From contig JABLXV010000009.1 of NCBI GenBank assembly GCA_013177895.1, forward strand, positions 1-64,000: a DNA stretch of 64,000 nt, written 5' to 3'. Below are positions 33,506 through 42,006 of this stretch, piece after piece. Under the pieces are notes generated by a model. That model was not told the DNA's origin and ran no database searches. It saw nothing but the letters and a program-made list of their open reading frames with translations. A program made the position numbers and the translations under genes. The stretch comes from Brevinematales bacterium (GTDB lineage: Bacteria; Spirochaetota; Brevinematia; Brevinematales; GWF1-51-8). Positions within the stretch are counted from its first letter, which is position 1; every line of letters starts with the position of its first letter.

Positions 33506-35569
33506 ATGGCTAAATACTTGGTCACCTCGGCGCTTATTTACGCGAACGGCCCTATCCATTTGGGTCATATGGCTGGGGCTTATCTGCCCGCCGATATTTT
33601 CGTCAGATACCGCCGGATGAATGGCGACGATGTAATTCATATCTCAGGCACCGACGATCACGGAGTCCCGATTACGATTCGCGCGGAAAAAGAAGGTCTT
33701 ACTCCCCGCGAAGTCGTTGACCGTTATCATAAGCTTATTCACGACAGTTATGAGAAATTCGGGATATCGTTTGATAACTATTCCGGTACGTCGCGTCCCA
33801 AGCATTACGAAATATCCAGTAAAATATTTACCGATCTCTATGAGAACGGACATATCCTGAAAAAAGAAGAACAGCAATTCTACGATGAAGTTTCCAAGCG
33901 TTTCCTTCCCGACCGTTATGTCGAGGGGACATGCCCGAAATGCGGGTATGAGCGCGCGAGGGGCGACCAATGCGATAAATGCGGCTCGCTTCTCAATTCG
34001 CTCGAACTGATTAATCCGCGCAGTATACTTTCCAATGCCACCCCGATTATAAAATCCACGACCCATTGGTATCTCAAACTCCAGGATTTCGAGGGCAAAC
34101 TCGTCAAGTGGATAGAGGGCAATAAGCATTGGAAGGATAATGTCCGTAAATATATCCTCGGATGGATCAAGAAAGAGGGTCTCCACGAGCGGGCGATCAC
34201 GCGCGACCTCGATTGGGGTATTCCCGTGCCGTTGGCCGAAGCGAAGAACAAGGTGCTCTACGTCTGGTTCGACGCGCCGATCGGGTATATCTCATCTACC
34301 GTGGAGTGGGCGGAACGGATCGGCCAGCCCGAGAAATGGCGCGAGTACTGGGAAGGGAAGGACGTCAAGCTCGTGCATTTTATCGGAAAGGACAATATCC
34401 CGTTCCACGCGGTCATCTGGCCTGCGGTACTCATGGGGCAAAACGCCCCGTATGTTCTTCCCTACGATATACCCGCGAACGAATACCTGACGCTGGAAGG
34501 CGAAAAGATATCGACCTCGCTGAACTGGGCGATCTGGATCAACGAGTACCTCGAGACATTCCCGCCCGACCCGTTACGTTACTTCCTCGCGGCGAACGCG
34601 CCCGAAACGAAGGACGCCGATTTCTCATGGAAATCGTTCCAGGAACGCAACAATGAGGAACTCGCGAATATCCTCGGGAATTTCGCGAACCGTTCCCTGA
34701 CTTTCATCTGTAACCAGATGGACAACCATATCCCTAAGGCCGACTACCAGAAGTCCGATAACGAGCTTTTGGATAAGGCGAAGGGAATCGTAAAAGATAT
34801 GACTGCGAATTTCTCGAACTACAAGGTACGCGAAGCGGCGAAGCAGCTCATGGATATCGCGCGCCTCGGGAATAAATATTTCGACGAGATGAAGCCGTGG
34901 GAACTCAAGAAGTCCGATCCCGCGCGCCTCGATACGGTAATGAACGCGTGCGTCAACCTGCTGCGGATACTTTCGGTCGCGATGTACCCGATACTGCCGT
35001 TCTCGGCGGAGAAACTTTGGGCGATGATCGCCGAGCCGGGGAAGATCACCCACGAGCGTTGGGATACCCTCGCAGGGAAGTCCGCCGAACCGGGACGGAA
35101 GCTCGGCGAGCTCGAGATACTGTTCGTGAAGTACGACGACGATGTCATCAAACGGGAAATAGATAAACTCATTGAGAAATCCAATTCTAAAAAACAGGGT
35201 GATGCTAAGATGGAAGAGAATGTTAAAACGGATGCGCCGTCTCTGATGAGCATCGACGATTTCAAAAAATTCGACATCCGTGTGGCGGAAATCCTGCACG
35301 CGGAGCCGCTTGAAAAATCGAAGAAACTGATCAGGCTGAAGGTGAAGGTCGGCGATATCGAGAAGCAGATTCTCGCGGGCATCAAGGAATTCTATGCTCC
35401 CGACCAGCTTGTGGGAAAGAAAATTATCATCATCAATAATCTCGAACCTGCGACGCTGATGGGCGAGAAGTCGGAAGGGATGCTCCTCGCGGCATCCAAC
35501 GGGGACAGGTCGGCGCTGTCGTTACTGACGCCTGATAAAGAAATGGAGAGCGGGGGAAAGATCAGCTAA
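33506..35569 (+). CDS. metG: methionyl-tRNA synthetase
   Basis: 687 residues, class I synthetase that charges initiator and elongator tRNA-Met. HIGH motif is HLGH in GPIHLGHMAGAYLPA (about 14-28); a zinc knuckle CPKCG and CDKCG sits at about 145-165; the KMSKS loop reads KISTS (about 332), a variant common in this type. The anticodon-binding helical domain follows to about 555. Residues about 580-687 form a C-terminal EMAP/tRNA-binding OB domain (FDIRVAEILHAEPLEKS). GGAAGGAG precedes the ATG. Complete, normal gene. Confidence 0.95.
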   Translation: MAKYLVTSALIYANGPIHLGHMAGAYLPADIFVRYRRMNGDDVIHISGTDDHGVPITIRAEKEGLTPREVVDRYHKLIHDSYEKFGISFDNYSGTSRPKHYEISSKIFTDLYENGHILKKEEQQFYDEVSKRFLPDRYVEGTCPKCGYERARGDQCDKCGSLLNSLELINPRSILSNATPIIKSTTHWYLKLQDFEGKLVKWIEGNKHWKDNVRKYILGWIKKEGLHERAITRDLDWGIPVPLAEAKNKVLYVWFDAPIGYISSTVEWAERIGQPEKWREYWEGKDVKLVHFIGKDNIPFHAVIWPAVLMGQNAPYVLPYDIPANEYLTLEGEKISTSLNWAIWINEYLETFPPDPLRYFLAANAPETKDADFSWKSFQERNNEELANILGNFANRSLTFICNQMDNHIPKADYQKSDNELLDKAKGIVKDMTANFSNYKVREAAKQLMDIARLGNKYFDEMKPWELKKSDPARLDTVMNACVNLLRILSVAMYPILPFSAEKLWAMIAEPGKITHERWDTLAGKSAEPGRKLGELEILFVKYDDDVIKREIDKLIEKSNSKKQGDAKMEENVKTDAPSLMSIDDFKKFDIRVAEILHAEPLEKSKKLIRLKVKVGDIEKQILAGIKEFYAPDQLVGKKIIIINNLEPATLMGEKSEGMLLAASNGDRSALSLLTPDKEMESGGKIS

Positions 35570-35613
35570 AAATAGGGAGTGCGGTACCGGGGAAAAATAC
35601 TAAGGAGCTGAAG

Positions 35614-36810
35614 ATGAAAGTCTTAGTGATCAACGCGGGAAGTTCGTCCTTAAAGTACCAATTGATCGACACCGCCACCCAGCAGGCGATAACCAAGGGC
35701 CTCATCGAAAAAATCGGCGCGGACGCGGAGTTTTCGTTTACCGCGCGCAACGGCGATAAAATCAAATCCGCGGCTACCGCGAAAAACCATACCCAAGCGT
35801 TAAATATCGTGCTGGATAACCTGAAAGACCCGGGCAACGGGTTTATCGGTTCGCTCGACGAGATTGACGCGATCGGCCACAGGGTTGTTCACGGCGCGGA
35901 GGAATTCTCCGGGTCGGTGAAGGTCGACGAGCGGGTTATCCGCGCTATCGAGAAATGCTGCGAGATCGCGCCGTTACACAACCCCCCGAACCTTCAGGGA
36001 ATCCTCGCCTGTCAGGAAGTGCTGCCCGATACGACGCAGGTGGCCGTCTTCGATACGGCGTTCCACCAGACTATGCCGAAAAGCGCGTTCCTCTACGCGA
36101 TACCCTACGAGTATTACGAAAAATACGGCATCCGCCGTTACGGTTTCCACGGCACATCGCACCGTTATGTCGCGATGAAGTCGGCGGAATTCCTCAATAA
36201 AAAGTTCGACGAGTTCAACTGTATCGTCTGCCATCTCGGCAACGGGTCGAGCATCACGGCGGTAAAGAACGGCCGCTCGGTCGATACGTCGATGGGTTAT
36301 ACCCCGCTCGAGGGGGTGGTGATGGGCACGCGCTGCGGGTCGATCGATCCCGCCATCATCTTCACGATGATGGAGAAGGACAACCTTTCCACCAAGCAGG
36401 TCAACGATATCCTTAATAAAAAAAGCGGGCTGATCGGCCTGTCGGGCATCTCGAACGACCTTCGCGCGATTTGGGAGGAAGAGCTCAAGGGCAGCGAACG
36501 CGCCTCGGTGACGCGCGAAGTGCTGGTCAAGAGTATCCGTAAATATATCGGCGCATATATGGTGGAGCTCGGCCGTGTCGACGCTATCATCTTCACGGCG
36601 GGTATCGGCGAGAATGATTGGAATATCCGCGAACGATGTGTGGCCGGCCTCGAGAACTTCGGGATAATGATCGACCCCGATAAAAACCGAAAGGTCCGAG
36701 GCAGCGCGACCGACCTGAGCACGGACGGCGCGACGACCCGCGTCCTGATGATGCCCACCAACGAGGAACTGATGATCGCGCTCGAGACCGAAATGGTCAT
36801 GAAGGGATAA
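35614..36810 (+). CDS. ackA: acetate kinase
   Basis: 398 residues, the usual size. Converts acetyl phosphate and ADP to acetate and ATP. Motifs: VLVINAGSSSLKY at the N-terminus (phosphate loop), HRVVHGAEEF, the catalytic region AVFDTAFHQTMP, YGFHGTSHRYVA, CHLGNGSSI and the C-terminal FTAGIGENDWNIRE. Phosphotransacetylase is not adjacent. It follows metG with an AAGGAG site. It fits substrate-level ATP formation downstream of acyl-CoA made by the ferredoxin oxidoreductases. Confidence 0.95.
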   Translation: MKVLVINAGSSSLKYQLIDTATQQAITKGLIEKIGADAEFSFTARNGDKIKSAATAKNHTQALNIVLDNLKDPGNGFIGSLDEIDAIGHRVVHGAEEFSGSVKVDERVIRAIEKCCEIAPLHNPPNLQGILACQEVLPDTTQVAVFDTAFHQTMPKSAFLYAIPYEYYEKYGIRRYGFHGTSHRYVAMKSAEFLNKKFDEFNCIVCHLGNGSSITAVKNGRSVDTSMGYTPLEGVVMGTRCGSIDPAIIFTMMEKDNLSTKQVNDILNKKSGLIGLSGISNDLRAIWEEELKGSERASVTREVLVKSIRKYIGAYMVELGRVDAIIFTAGIGENDWNIRERCVAGLENFGIMIDPDKNRKVRGSATDLSTDGATTRVLMMPTNEELMIALETEMVMKG

Positions 36811-36863
36811 AAAACGCAAGCAGAACGGATTGACCTATTAAACCGCTTTTTAAAAGGACTCCT

Positions 36864-38294
36864 ATGAAAGGTTCGGTAGTCGATAAAATATTAAAAGCGC
36901 GCGAATTAAAGAATGAAAAGAATATCGCTGTCGCCCGCTTAATTTTTATCACCGTAGTTGTCATTCTGGATTATCTTTCGTTCCTAGGGGTAATTTCATA
37001 TACTAAAATAACACCTACCTTAACTACTTTAATCCTGGATACTTCATTTTTTGTATTCTCAATAATTGTCCTGATGATTTTATTAAGAAAATTCTATTAC
37101 AATTCTTTGAAATTCTTTGTGATTACTCTGGATTATTTGATTATTGCGATGATGCTCATATTCGATCCTACTGTCCCTAAAGAAGGAAACTGGCCGGGAA
37201 TGGTGGCGTCGATATTTCTATTTTTATTAAATCTGATCCGGTATTCTAAGAGCGGAACAATCTATTCAGGAATTCTCTCCGTTGCTCTTCTGACAGCATC
37301 AAGCCTCAATCAGGGAAATGCAACTGATTTATTCCCTATGATAGTGAGCTTACTGATGATGCTGTTTATCGGGTATTCGATAACCGCGTCGAATAAGAAA
37401 ATGATGGTGGAAGCCAACACTAAAAAAATGATGGAACGGTACTTGCCTCCTCAATTAGTCGGTGAGCTATACCGGCAAAATGCCAGCTTGGAGCCGGGCG
37501 GTAAAAATCAAGAAGTTACCATACTATTTTCTGATATCAGGTCATTTACCTCTATATCCGAATCTATGCCCGCCGAGGAAGTGGTCACATTACTTAACGG
37601 TTATTTATCTATTATGACGGACATTATTTTTACGAATAACGGCACGATCGATAAATTTATCGGCGACGCCATTATGACGACATTCGGCGCCCCGATAAAA
37701 AATGACGACGATGCATTTCGGGCGATAAAAACTGCGATATCAATGATTCGGGGATTAAAAGAGTTCAATAAAAACCAGACTCAACTAAAGAACCCTTTAA
37801 AGGTAGGCATCGGTATCCATACGGGCGAAGTGATAGTGGGAAATATCGGCTCCGATAGACGTCTCGATTACACAGTGATTGGCGACAATGTTAACCTATC
37901 GTCGCGTATCGAGGGACTGACCAAGTATTACAAATGCCCCATCCTGATATCCGAATCTACTTATAATCAGCTCCACGGTGAAAATATGAGCGATGTTTTC
38001 TTTTTACGGGAAGTCGATCATGTAGTGGTAAAAGGAAAAACGACCGGTATAAGAATTTTCGAGGTGATGTGTTTCGATGATGATGATGAGAGGCAAGCCA
38101 AGAAAACAATCAAAGAAGAATTCGAAAAAGGGCTAAAATTATATCAGGGGCTGAGATTTCAGGAGGCCATCGGCCAATTTAAAAAACTCCCGGAAGATGA
38201 ACTTTCCGAGCTCTATGTAAGAAGATGTGAACACTATATAAAAAATCCGCCCGAAGCATCATGGAACGGGACTCATGTTCTGGAAACAAAATAA
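36864..38294 (+). CDS. membrane class III adenylate cyclase
   Basis: 476 residues. Five or six hydrophobic segments (about 25-180) precede the cyclase domain. The class III domain spans about 210-395: ILFSDIRSFTSISE (metal Asp), DKFIGDAIMTTFGAP (metal Asp and the Lys used for adenine recognition) and DYTVIGDNVNLSSRIEG (Asp for adenine, Asn-Arg transition-state pair). Retention of Lys and Asp predicts ATP to cAMP rather than GTP. The C-terminal about 70 residues look TPR-like. The N-terminus probably senses a membrane signal. AAGGA site; 53 bases after ackA. Confidence 0.86.
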   Translation: MKGSVVDKILKARELKNEKNIAVARLIFITVVVILDYLSFLGVISYTKITPTLTTLILDTSFFVFSIIVLMILLRKFYYNSLKFFVITLDYLIIAMMLIFDPTVPKEGNWPGMVASIFLFLLNLIRYSKSGTIYSGILSVALLTASSLNQGNATDLFPMIVSLLMMLFIGYSITASNKKMMVEANTKKMMERYLPPQLVGELYRQNASLEPGGKNQEVTILFSDIRSFTSISESMPAEEVVTLLNGYLSIMTDIIFTNNGTIDKFIGDAIMTTFGAPIKNDDDAFRAIKTAISMIRGLKEFNKNQTQLKNPLKVGIGIHTGEVIVGNIGSDRRLDYTVIGDNVNLSSRIEGLTKYYKCPILISESTYNQLHGENMSDVFFLREVDHVVVKGKTTGIRIFEVMCFDDDDERQAKKTIKEEFEKGLKLYQGLRFQEAIGQFKKLPEDELSELYVRRCEHYIKNPPEASWNGTHVLETK

Positions 38295-38315
38295 TAGTTC
38301 ATTCAGGGGCACGCC

Positions 38316-39839
38316 ATGCGGTTCATAAAAATTTATCCCGTTTTGATATCTTTCCTTTTTCTATCCTGCGGCGCTCCCTCGGTCAAGAAATATATCCCCA
38401 TACCATATACCGCTTCCGGTAACGGATTCGATTACGCGCACAAGTCTCCGCCTGTGGCGGATATTCCTATTGTGCTGCAGGGCGATAAATGGCTCGCGCA
38501 TTATACGAACGACCTCCTGCCGTATTGGACGATGCCCGACGCGCTCGGCGACCCGCAGGGCAATTTCCCGACATACCGCCAGATGGACGGCGCTGTCAGC
38601 GGCGATCATACCGCCCGTTATCCCCGAATGATCGGGCGGCAGGTGTTCGTCTATTCGATGGGTTTCCTGATGACGGGCGATACGAAACTCCTCCAATACG
38701 CGAAAGACGGGATCGATTGGCTGACGGAGAAAGCGAAGGATACGAAGGCGGGCGGGTGGTATCCCATGCTCGACGCGAAGGGCAACCCGTACGGGAAAAG
38801 CCCCAAGACCGCGCAGGACCTCGCCTATACGATACAGGGCTTCGCGGCGTACTTTTTCGTGACACGCGACCCCGCCGCGGAGAAGGAAATCCTCGAATCG
38901 TGCGGCCTGATCTTCGATCCCGCAAAGTACTGGGATGCGCCCAATCAGCGGGTGAAGAACGCGATGGATTTTTCCATGCAGAAGGCGGCGGATTCACCTT
39001 CGGACGGATGGGATTTGGTCGCCCAACTCGATCAGATCAACGCATACATGCTTTTGTCTCAGCCCGTGCTGACTGAACAGTCGAATCGGCAATTATTCCT
39101 CGAACGGATGAAATTACTCGCGGAAGGCCTGGTCGCGAATTTCTGGGAGGACGGCATCTTCTGGGGCGCGAATAATATGAAGGGGAAGTTTCCCGGGCCG
39201 CACCTCGATTTCGGGCATACCCTCAAGAGTTACTGGATGATCCTACGGATCGATAAACGGCTTCCCGGGCATCCGTTCTCCGTGTTCCTGTCGAACAATG
39301 TATATTTCTGGGTCGATCTGGCTTATCAGGAGAGCAAAGGAATGTGGGCGGATAAAATGTCCGGGTACGACAGCGTTCAGCCGTCCGGGCGAAGCTGGTG
39401 GATTTACGCCGAATGCGACCAGTTGACCGCCGACCTGAATCTCATCGATTACCGTTACACCCCCGTGCTGGAAAAGACCGCGGCGAATTGGGTAAAGTTT
39501 ATCGATACGGAGTATCTCTGCGGGGAAGTCTATCCGGGAGTGAGCTACAGCGGGGGGAAATCCGGCAACGGGAACCCCGCCAGTACGTCGAAGTGTAACG
39601 AGTGGAAGAACGGGTTCCATACGACCGAGCATGCGCTGGTCATGTATATCCTCGGGAAGAATCTCGAGGGAAAACCGGTCGACCTCTATTTCGCGGTTCC
39701 CCCATCACAGGCTGATACGTTTATAGCTAAGCCCTATCTATTTGAGGGTACCGAGGTAACCCGCGCCAATCTGGGGAATTTTACCGTGGACGGGACTGTG
39801 CTTACTAAGGTAAAGGTGACATTTAAGGATATTTACTGA
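38316..39839 (+). CDS. lipoprotein with N-acylglucosamine 2-epimerase-like (alpha/alpha)6 barrel
   Basis: 507 residues. Lipobox LFLSC (Cys at 18). The body repeats helical hairpins: IQGFAAYFFVTRDP, DQINAYMLLSQPVL, then DFGHTLKSYWMILRI, which resembles the D.GH..E..W motif of the N-acylglucosamine 2-epimerase/cellobiose epimerase group. NGFHTTEHALVMYILG closes the barrel. An exported lipid-anchored form is unusual since the known epimerases are cytoplasmic. The last about 55 residues add a beta-rich tail. Substrate not predictable. A bidirectional terminator follows. Confidence 0.72.
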   Translation: MRFIKIYPVLISFLFLSCGAPSVKKYIPIPYTASGNGFDYAHKSPPVADIPIVLQGDKWLAHYTNDLLPYWTMPDALGDPQGNFPTYRQMDGAVSGDHTARYPRMIGRQVFVYSMGFLMTGDTKLLQYAKDGIDWLTEKAKDTKAGGWYPMLDAKGNPYGKSPKTAQDLAYTIQGFAAYFFVTRDPAAEKEILESCGLIFDPAKYWDAPNQRVKNAMDFSMQKAADSPSDGWDLVAQLDQINAYMLLSQPVLTEQSNRQLFLERMKLLAEGLVANFWEDGIFWGANNMKGKFPGPHLDFGHTLKSYWMILRIDKRLPGHPFSVFLSNNVYFWVDLAYQESKGMWADKMSGYDSVQPSGRSWWIYAECDQLTADLNLIDYRYTPVLEKTAANWVKFIDTEYLCGEVYPGVSYSGGKSGNGNPASTSKCNEWKNGFHTTEHALVMYILGKNLEGKPVDLYFAVPPSQADTFIAKPYLFEGTEVTRANLGNFTVDGTVLTKVKVTFKDIY

Positions 39840-39854
39840 TTGAAGGATAGACAA

Positions 39855-39888
39855 TAAAAAACCCCGCTTTTCGTGGGGTTTTTTATTT
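39855..39888. terminator. bidirectional rho-independent terminator
   Basis: ACCCCGC and GTGGGGT form a stem (one G-U pair) around TTTTC, with A6 on one side and T6 on the other, so either strand ends in a U-run. It lies between the convergent epimerase-like lipoprotein gene and the DksA-like gene. Confidence 0.85.
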
Positions 39889-40231
39889 ATCGATATCGTG
39901 TTTCCGACATGTGCTTTTTACAGGTTTCGGCATAAGGTATCGCCTCAAGACGCTCGGTCTCGATTTCGATATTGCATGCGAGACAGCTGCCGAAATTACC
40001 GTTCTTAATACGCTGAAGCGCTTTACGGATCAGCTCAAGGGTCTCTTTCTGGGTGGTGCTCAATCCTTCGCTGATCGCGACAGAACTGAATGCTTCCGCT
40101 TTATCGGCAAGGTCGCCGTCTACCTGAAACGGGTTTTCCTCATCGGAGGTTTCGCCGATTATATTGGTAAGGATTTCATCCTGCATTGCAAGGAGTTTTT
40201 TTTCGTAGTGCTTTAATTTTTCTTGTGTCAT
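39887..40231 (-). CDS. DksA/TraR-type zinc-finger protein
   Basis: 114 residues, shorter than DksA (about 150). An N-terminal coiled coil (about 1-75) is followed by a zinc finger: C83-x2-C86, then C104-x2-H107 (CKKH), where DksA usually has a fourth cysteine. RLEAIPYAETC is the family signature. DksA-like factors bind the RNA polymerase secondary channel, tuning stringent-response promoters. The acidic tip (around DGDLADKAEAF) matches the DxxDxA tip region of the family. Last gene of the rplU-prp-rpmA run, 9 bases after rpmA. Confidence 0.82.
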   Translation of the reverse strand: MTQEKLKHYEKKLLAMQDEILTNIIGETSDEENPFQVDGDLADKAEAFSSVAISEGLSTTQKETLELIRKALQRIKNGNFGSCLACNIEIETERLEAIPYAETCKKHMSETRYR

Positions 40232-40240
40232 ATTACCCGC

Positions 40241-40495
40241 CTACGCCTGATCGATTACATTGACCAGAGTTTTTCCTTTACGTTCGGAGAATTTTACCAC
40301 ACCGTCTTTAATGGCGAAAATGGTATAATCCTTCCCAAGGCCTACGCCGGCGCCGGGATGGTACTTAGTGCCGCACTGGCGGATAATAATATTTCCGGAG
40401 ATAACTTTCTCGCCGCCGAATACCTTAACACCTAAACGCTGGGCTGCGCTGTCGCGGCCGTTTCTCGCGGACCCGCCCGCTTTTTTATGAGCCAT
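40241..40495 (-). CDS. rpmA: 50S ribosomal protein L27
   Basis: 84 residues, complete. It starts [16 protein letters not shown], so the mature N-terminus that reaches the peptidyl transferase centre is encoded directly without the cleaved leader seen in Firmicutes L27. [17 protein letters not shown] is the family core. It overlaps the prp gene by 11 bases. The prp-rpmA neighbourhood is common, but in this genome there is no leader for Prp to cut. Confidence 0.95.
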   Translation of the reverse strand: MAHKKAGGSARNGRDSAAQRLGVKVFGGEKVISGNIIIRQCGTKYHPGAGVGLGKDYTIFAIKDGVVKFSERKGKTLVNVIDQA

Positions 40496-40802
40496 CTTTT
40501 TCCTCCATCCTGAGTTTTATCAGGGATTCGTACTGACGCTGTAACGGTACCAGACTTACATACAAGCCCCGGAAAAACAGACTGTTCTTTTCATTTCTGT
40601 CGACTTTCGCCTCGAAAAAACCGTCCTTCCGGCTCGCCTCGCAATGCCCCTCTCCGAGTTCGTAGCAGGTCAGATACCAGCTTTCGATCAGGGTAGATAC
40701 CGCGCAGCAAACCAAGTCCTTCCCTTTTTTATCAAAAAGAGAATGCCCTTGCGCTCGTACGAAAAGGCATTCCCTTCTTATTTCTAAAAAAAGATCGATC
40801 AC
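40485..40802 (-). CDS. prp: Prp-type ribosomal-processing cysteine protease
   Basis: 105 residues. Catalytic His20 (AQGHS) and Cys32 ([10 protein letters not shown]) match the His-x11-Cys spacing of Prp (YsxB). In Staphylococcus Prp removes the L27 N-terminal extension. It lies between rplU and rpmA, the classic location. Since L27 here has no extension, the enzyme must have another target or a vestigial role. It ends in an 11-base overlap with rpmA. Confidence 0.85.
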   Translation of the reverse strand: MIDLFLEIRRECLFVRAQGHSLFDKKGKDLVCCAVSTLIESWYLTCYELGEGHCEASRKDGFFEAKVDRNEKNSLFFRGLYVSLVPLQRQYESLIKLRMEEKDGS

Positions 40803-40806
40803 CGCG

Positions 40807-41142
40807 CTACTCGGCTTTCACCGCTTTTTCCGCTTTGATATCGGTGATCTTAATTAACGTGTATTTCTGACGATGCCCGGTTTTTACACGGTAGTTCGTC
40901 TTGTTTTTATACTTGAATACGGTCTTTTTCTTGTCTTTAAAGAGAGGCGCGACAATCTTTGCTTCGACTTTCATCTTGGCGACATAAGGCTGGCCGACTT
41001 TTATTTCTTTATCGTCGCGGTACATCGTGACCGTTTCGAAACTTAACTTATCGCCGTCCTTGCCGTCGCGAAGGTCGATGAGAAGTTCTTCATCCTTTGC
41101 GACTTTATAGCTTTTTCCGCCGATTTCGATAATCGCGTACAT
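40807..41142 (-). CDS. rplU: 50S ribosomal protein L21
   Basis: 111 residues, normal size. YAIIEIGGKSYKVAKDEEL at the start and FKYKNKTNYRVKTGHRQKYT near the end are the family signatures. First gene of a rplU-prp-rpmA-dksA-like operon, with a sigma-70-type promoter at 41204-41232 and an A/G-rich ribosome site. No obg gene follows, in contrast to the common bacterial order. Confidence 0.95.
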   Translation of the reverse strand: MYAIIEIGGKSYKVAKDEELLIDLRDGKDGDKLSFETVTMYRDDKEIKVGQPYVAKMKVEAKIVAPLFKDKKKTVFKYKNKTNYRVKTGHRQKYTLIKITDIKAEKAVKAE

Positions 41143-41203
41143 CTTTTTCTCCTTTTAACACGGGACAGCGCCCGATCGGGTATTCGATAAATTCAGGAAG
41201 TAT

Positions 41204-41232
41204 ATGATACACTTTCCGGCGGAATTTGTCAA
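41204..41232 (-). promoter_or_regulatory. sigma-70-type promoter for the rplU operon
   Basis: Minus-strand TTGACA (41232-41227), 17-base spacer and TATCAT (41209-41204), 62 bases upstream of rplU. The -35 is a perfect consensus. Confidence 0.62.
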
Positions 41233-41298
41233 ATAACGCGAGGAAATTTTATTTACTGATGAGGTCAATTCACTGTAGTTACTGCCATTACAGTAGAG

Positions 41299-41997
41299 CT
41301 ATATCCCCTTCAGCAGGTACTCCGCGAGCTTGAAATCGAACTCGGTGTCGATATCCACCGAACGCTCGCGCGGCATGATGTACGCATAGGACTCGTCGCC
41401 GATAAAGCTCTCCCGCCTGCGGAGGTATTCGGTCTCGGCGATATTCACCGCCCCGTTCAGGCGGTAATAGACGGGGAAGTTCTGCCGTCGGATATTAATG
41501 ACCTCCGGGGGGAGGAAGTCCTTCATGCAGCGGTCGGGCGGAAGGGTGTTGCTCCATTGGGGGAGATGCTCGGCCTCGCTGACCGAAATAATCGCGCGCG
41601 CGGAGCTTTCGACCATCTGCCGGAGAGCGTTGTCGATATCCGCCGCGGTACGCATCGGGGAGGTAGGCTGAAGGCAGACGATGATATCGTAACGCTGGCC
41701 GCGTTCGGCGAACCAGTCCGCGGCGTGGAGAAGCACGTCCACACTGCGCGCGGTATCGGTGGCGAGGTCGTCCGGGCGCGTGAACGGCACTCCCGCGCCG
41801 GCGTGCTCAGATATAGCCGCGATCCGCTCGTTATCGGTCGAGACTATCACGCTGTCGAGATACACGCTCTTCTTCGCGCTCTCGATACTCCATACGATTA
41901 ACGGTTTACCCGCGATAGGCCGGATATTTTTGCCGGGGATTCCCTTGCTCCCGCCGCGCGCGGGGATAATTCCGATGACCCGTTTCTGTTCTATCAT
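41299..41997 (-). CDS. CMP-N-acetylneuraminate/legionaminate synthetase-like cytidylyltransferase
   Basis: 232 residues, normal for NeuA/PseF/LegF-type enzymes that form CMP-sugars from CTP and nine-carbon acidic sugars. GIIPARGGSKGIPGKNIRPI is the nucleotide loop; VIVSTDNERIA and FTRPDDLATDTA follow, and CLQPTSPMRTAADID is the sugar-side region. NeuB/NeuC-type synthase genes are not present here, so the acid sugar is unknown. It starts 9 bases downstream of murE and is probably cotranscribed. A short inverted repeat (41272-41294) follows the stop. Confidence 0.85.
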   Translation of the reverse strand: MIEQKRVIGIIPARGGSKGIPGKNIRPIAGKPLIVWSIESAKKSVYLDSVIVSTDNERIAAISEHAGAGVPFTRPDDLATDTARSVDVLLHAADWFAERGQRYDIIVCLQPTSPMRTAADIDNALRQMVESSARAIISVSEAEHLPQWSNTLPPDRCMKDFLPPEVINIRRQNFPVYYRLNGAVNIAETEYLRRRESFIGDESYAYIMPRERSVDIDTEFDFKLAEYLLKGI

Positions 41998-42006
41998 AAA
42001 GTACCT

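Noticed and set aside
34490-34540. Apparent KMSKS defect in MetG (KISTS)
   Set aside because: KISTS-type loops are common in this type of bacterial MetG, and all other motifs are intact.
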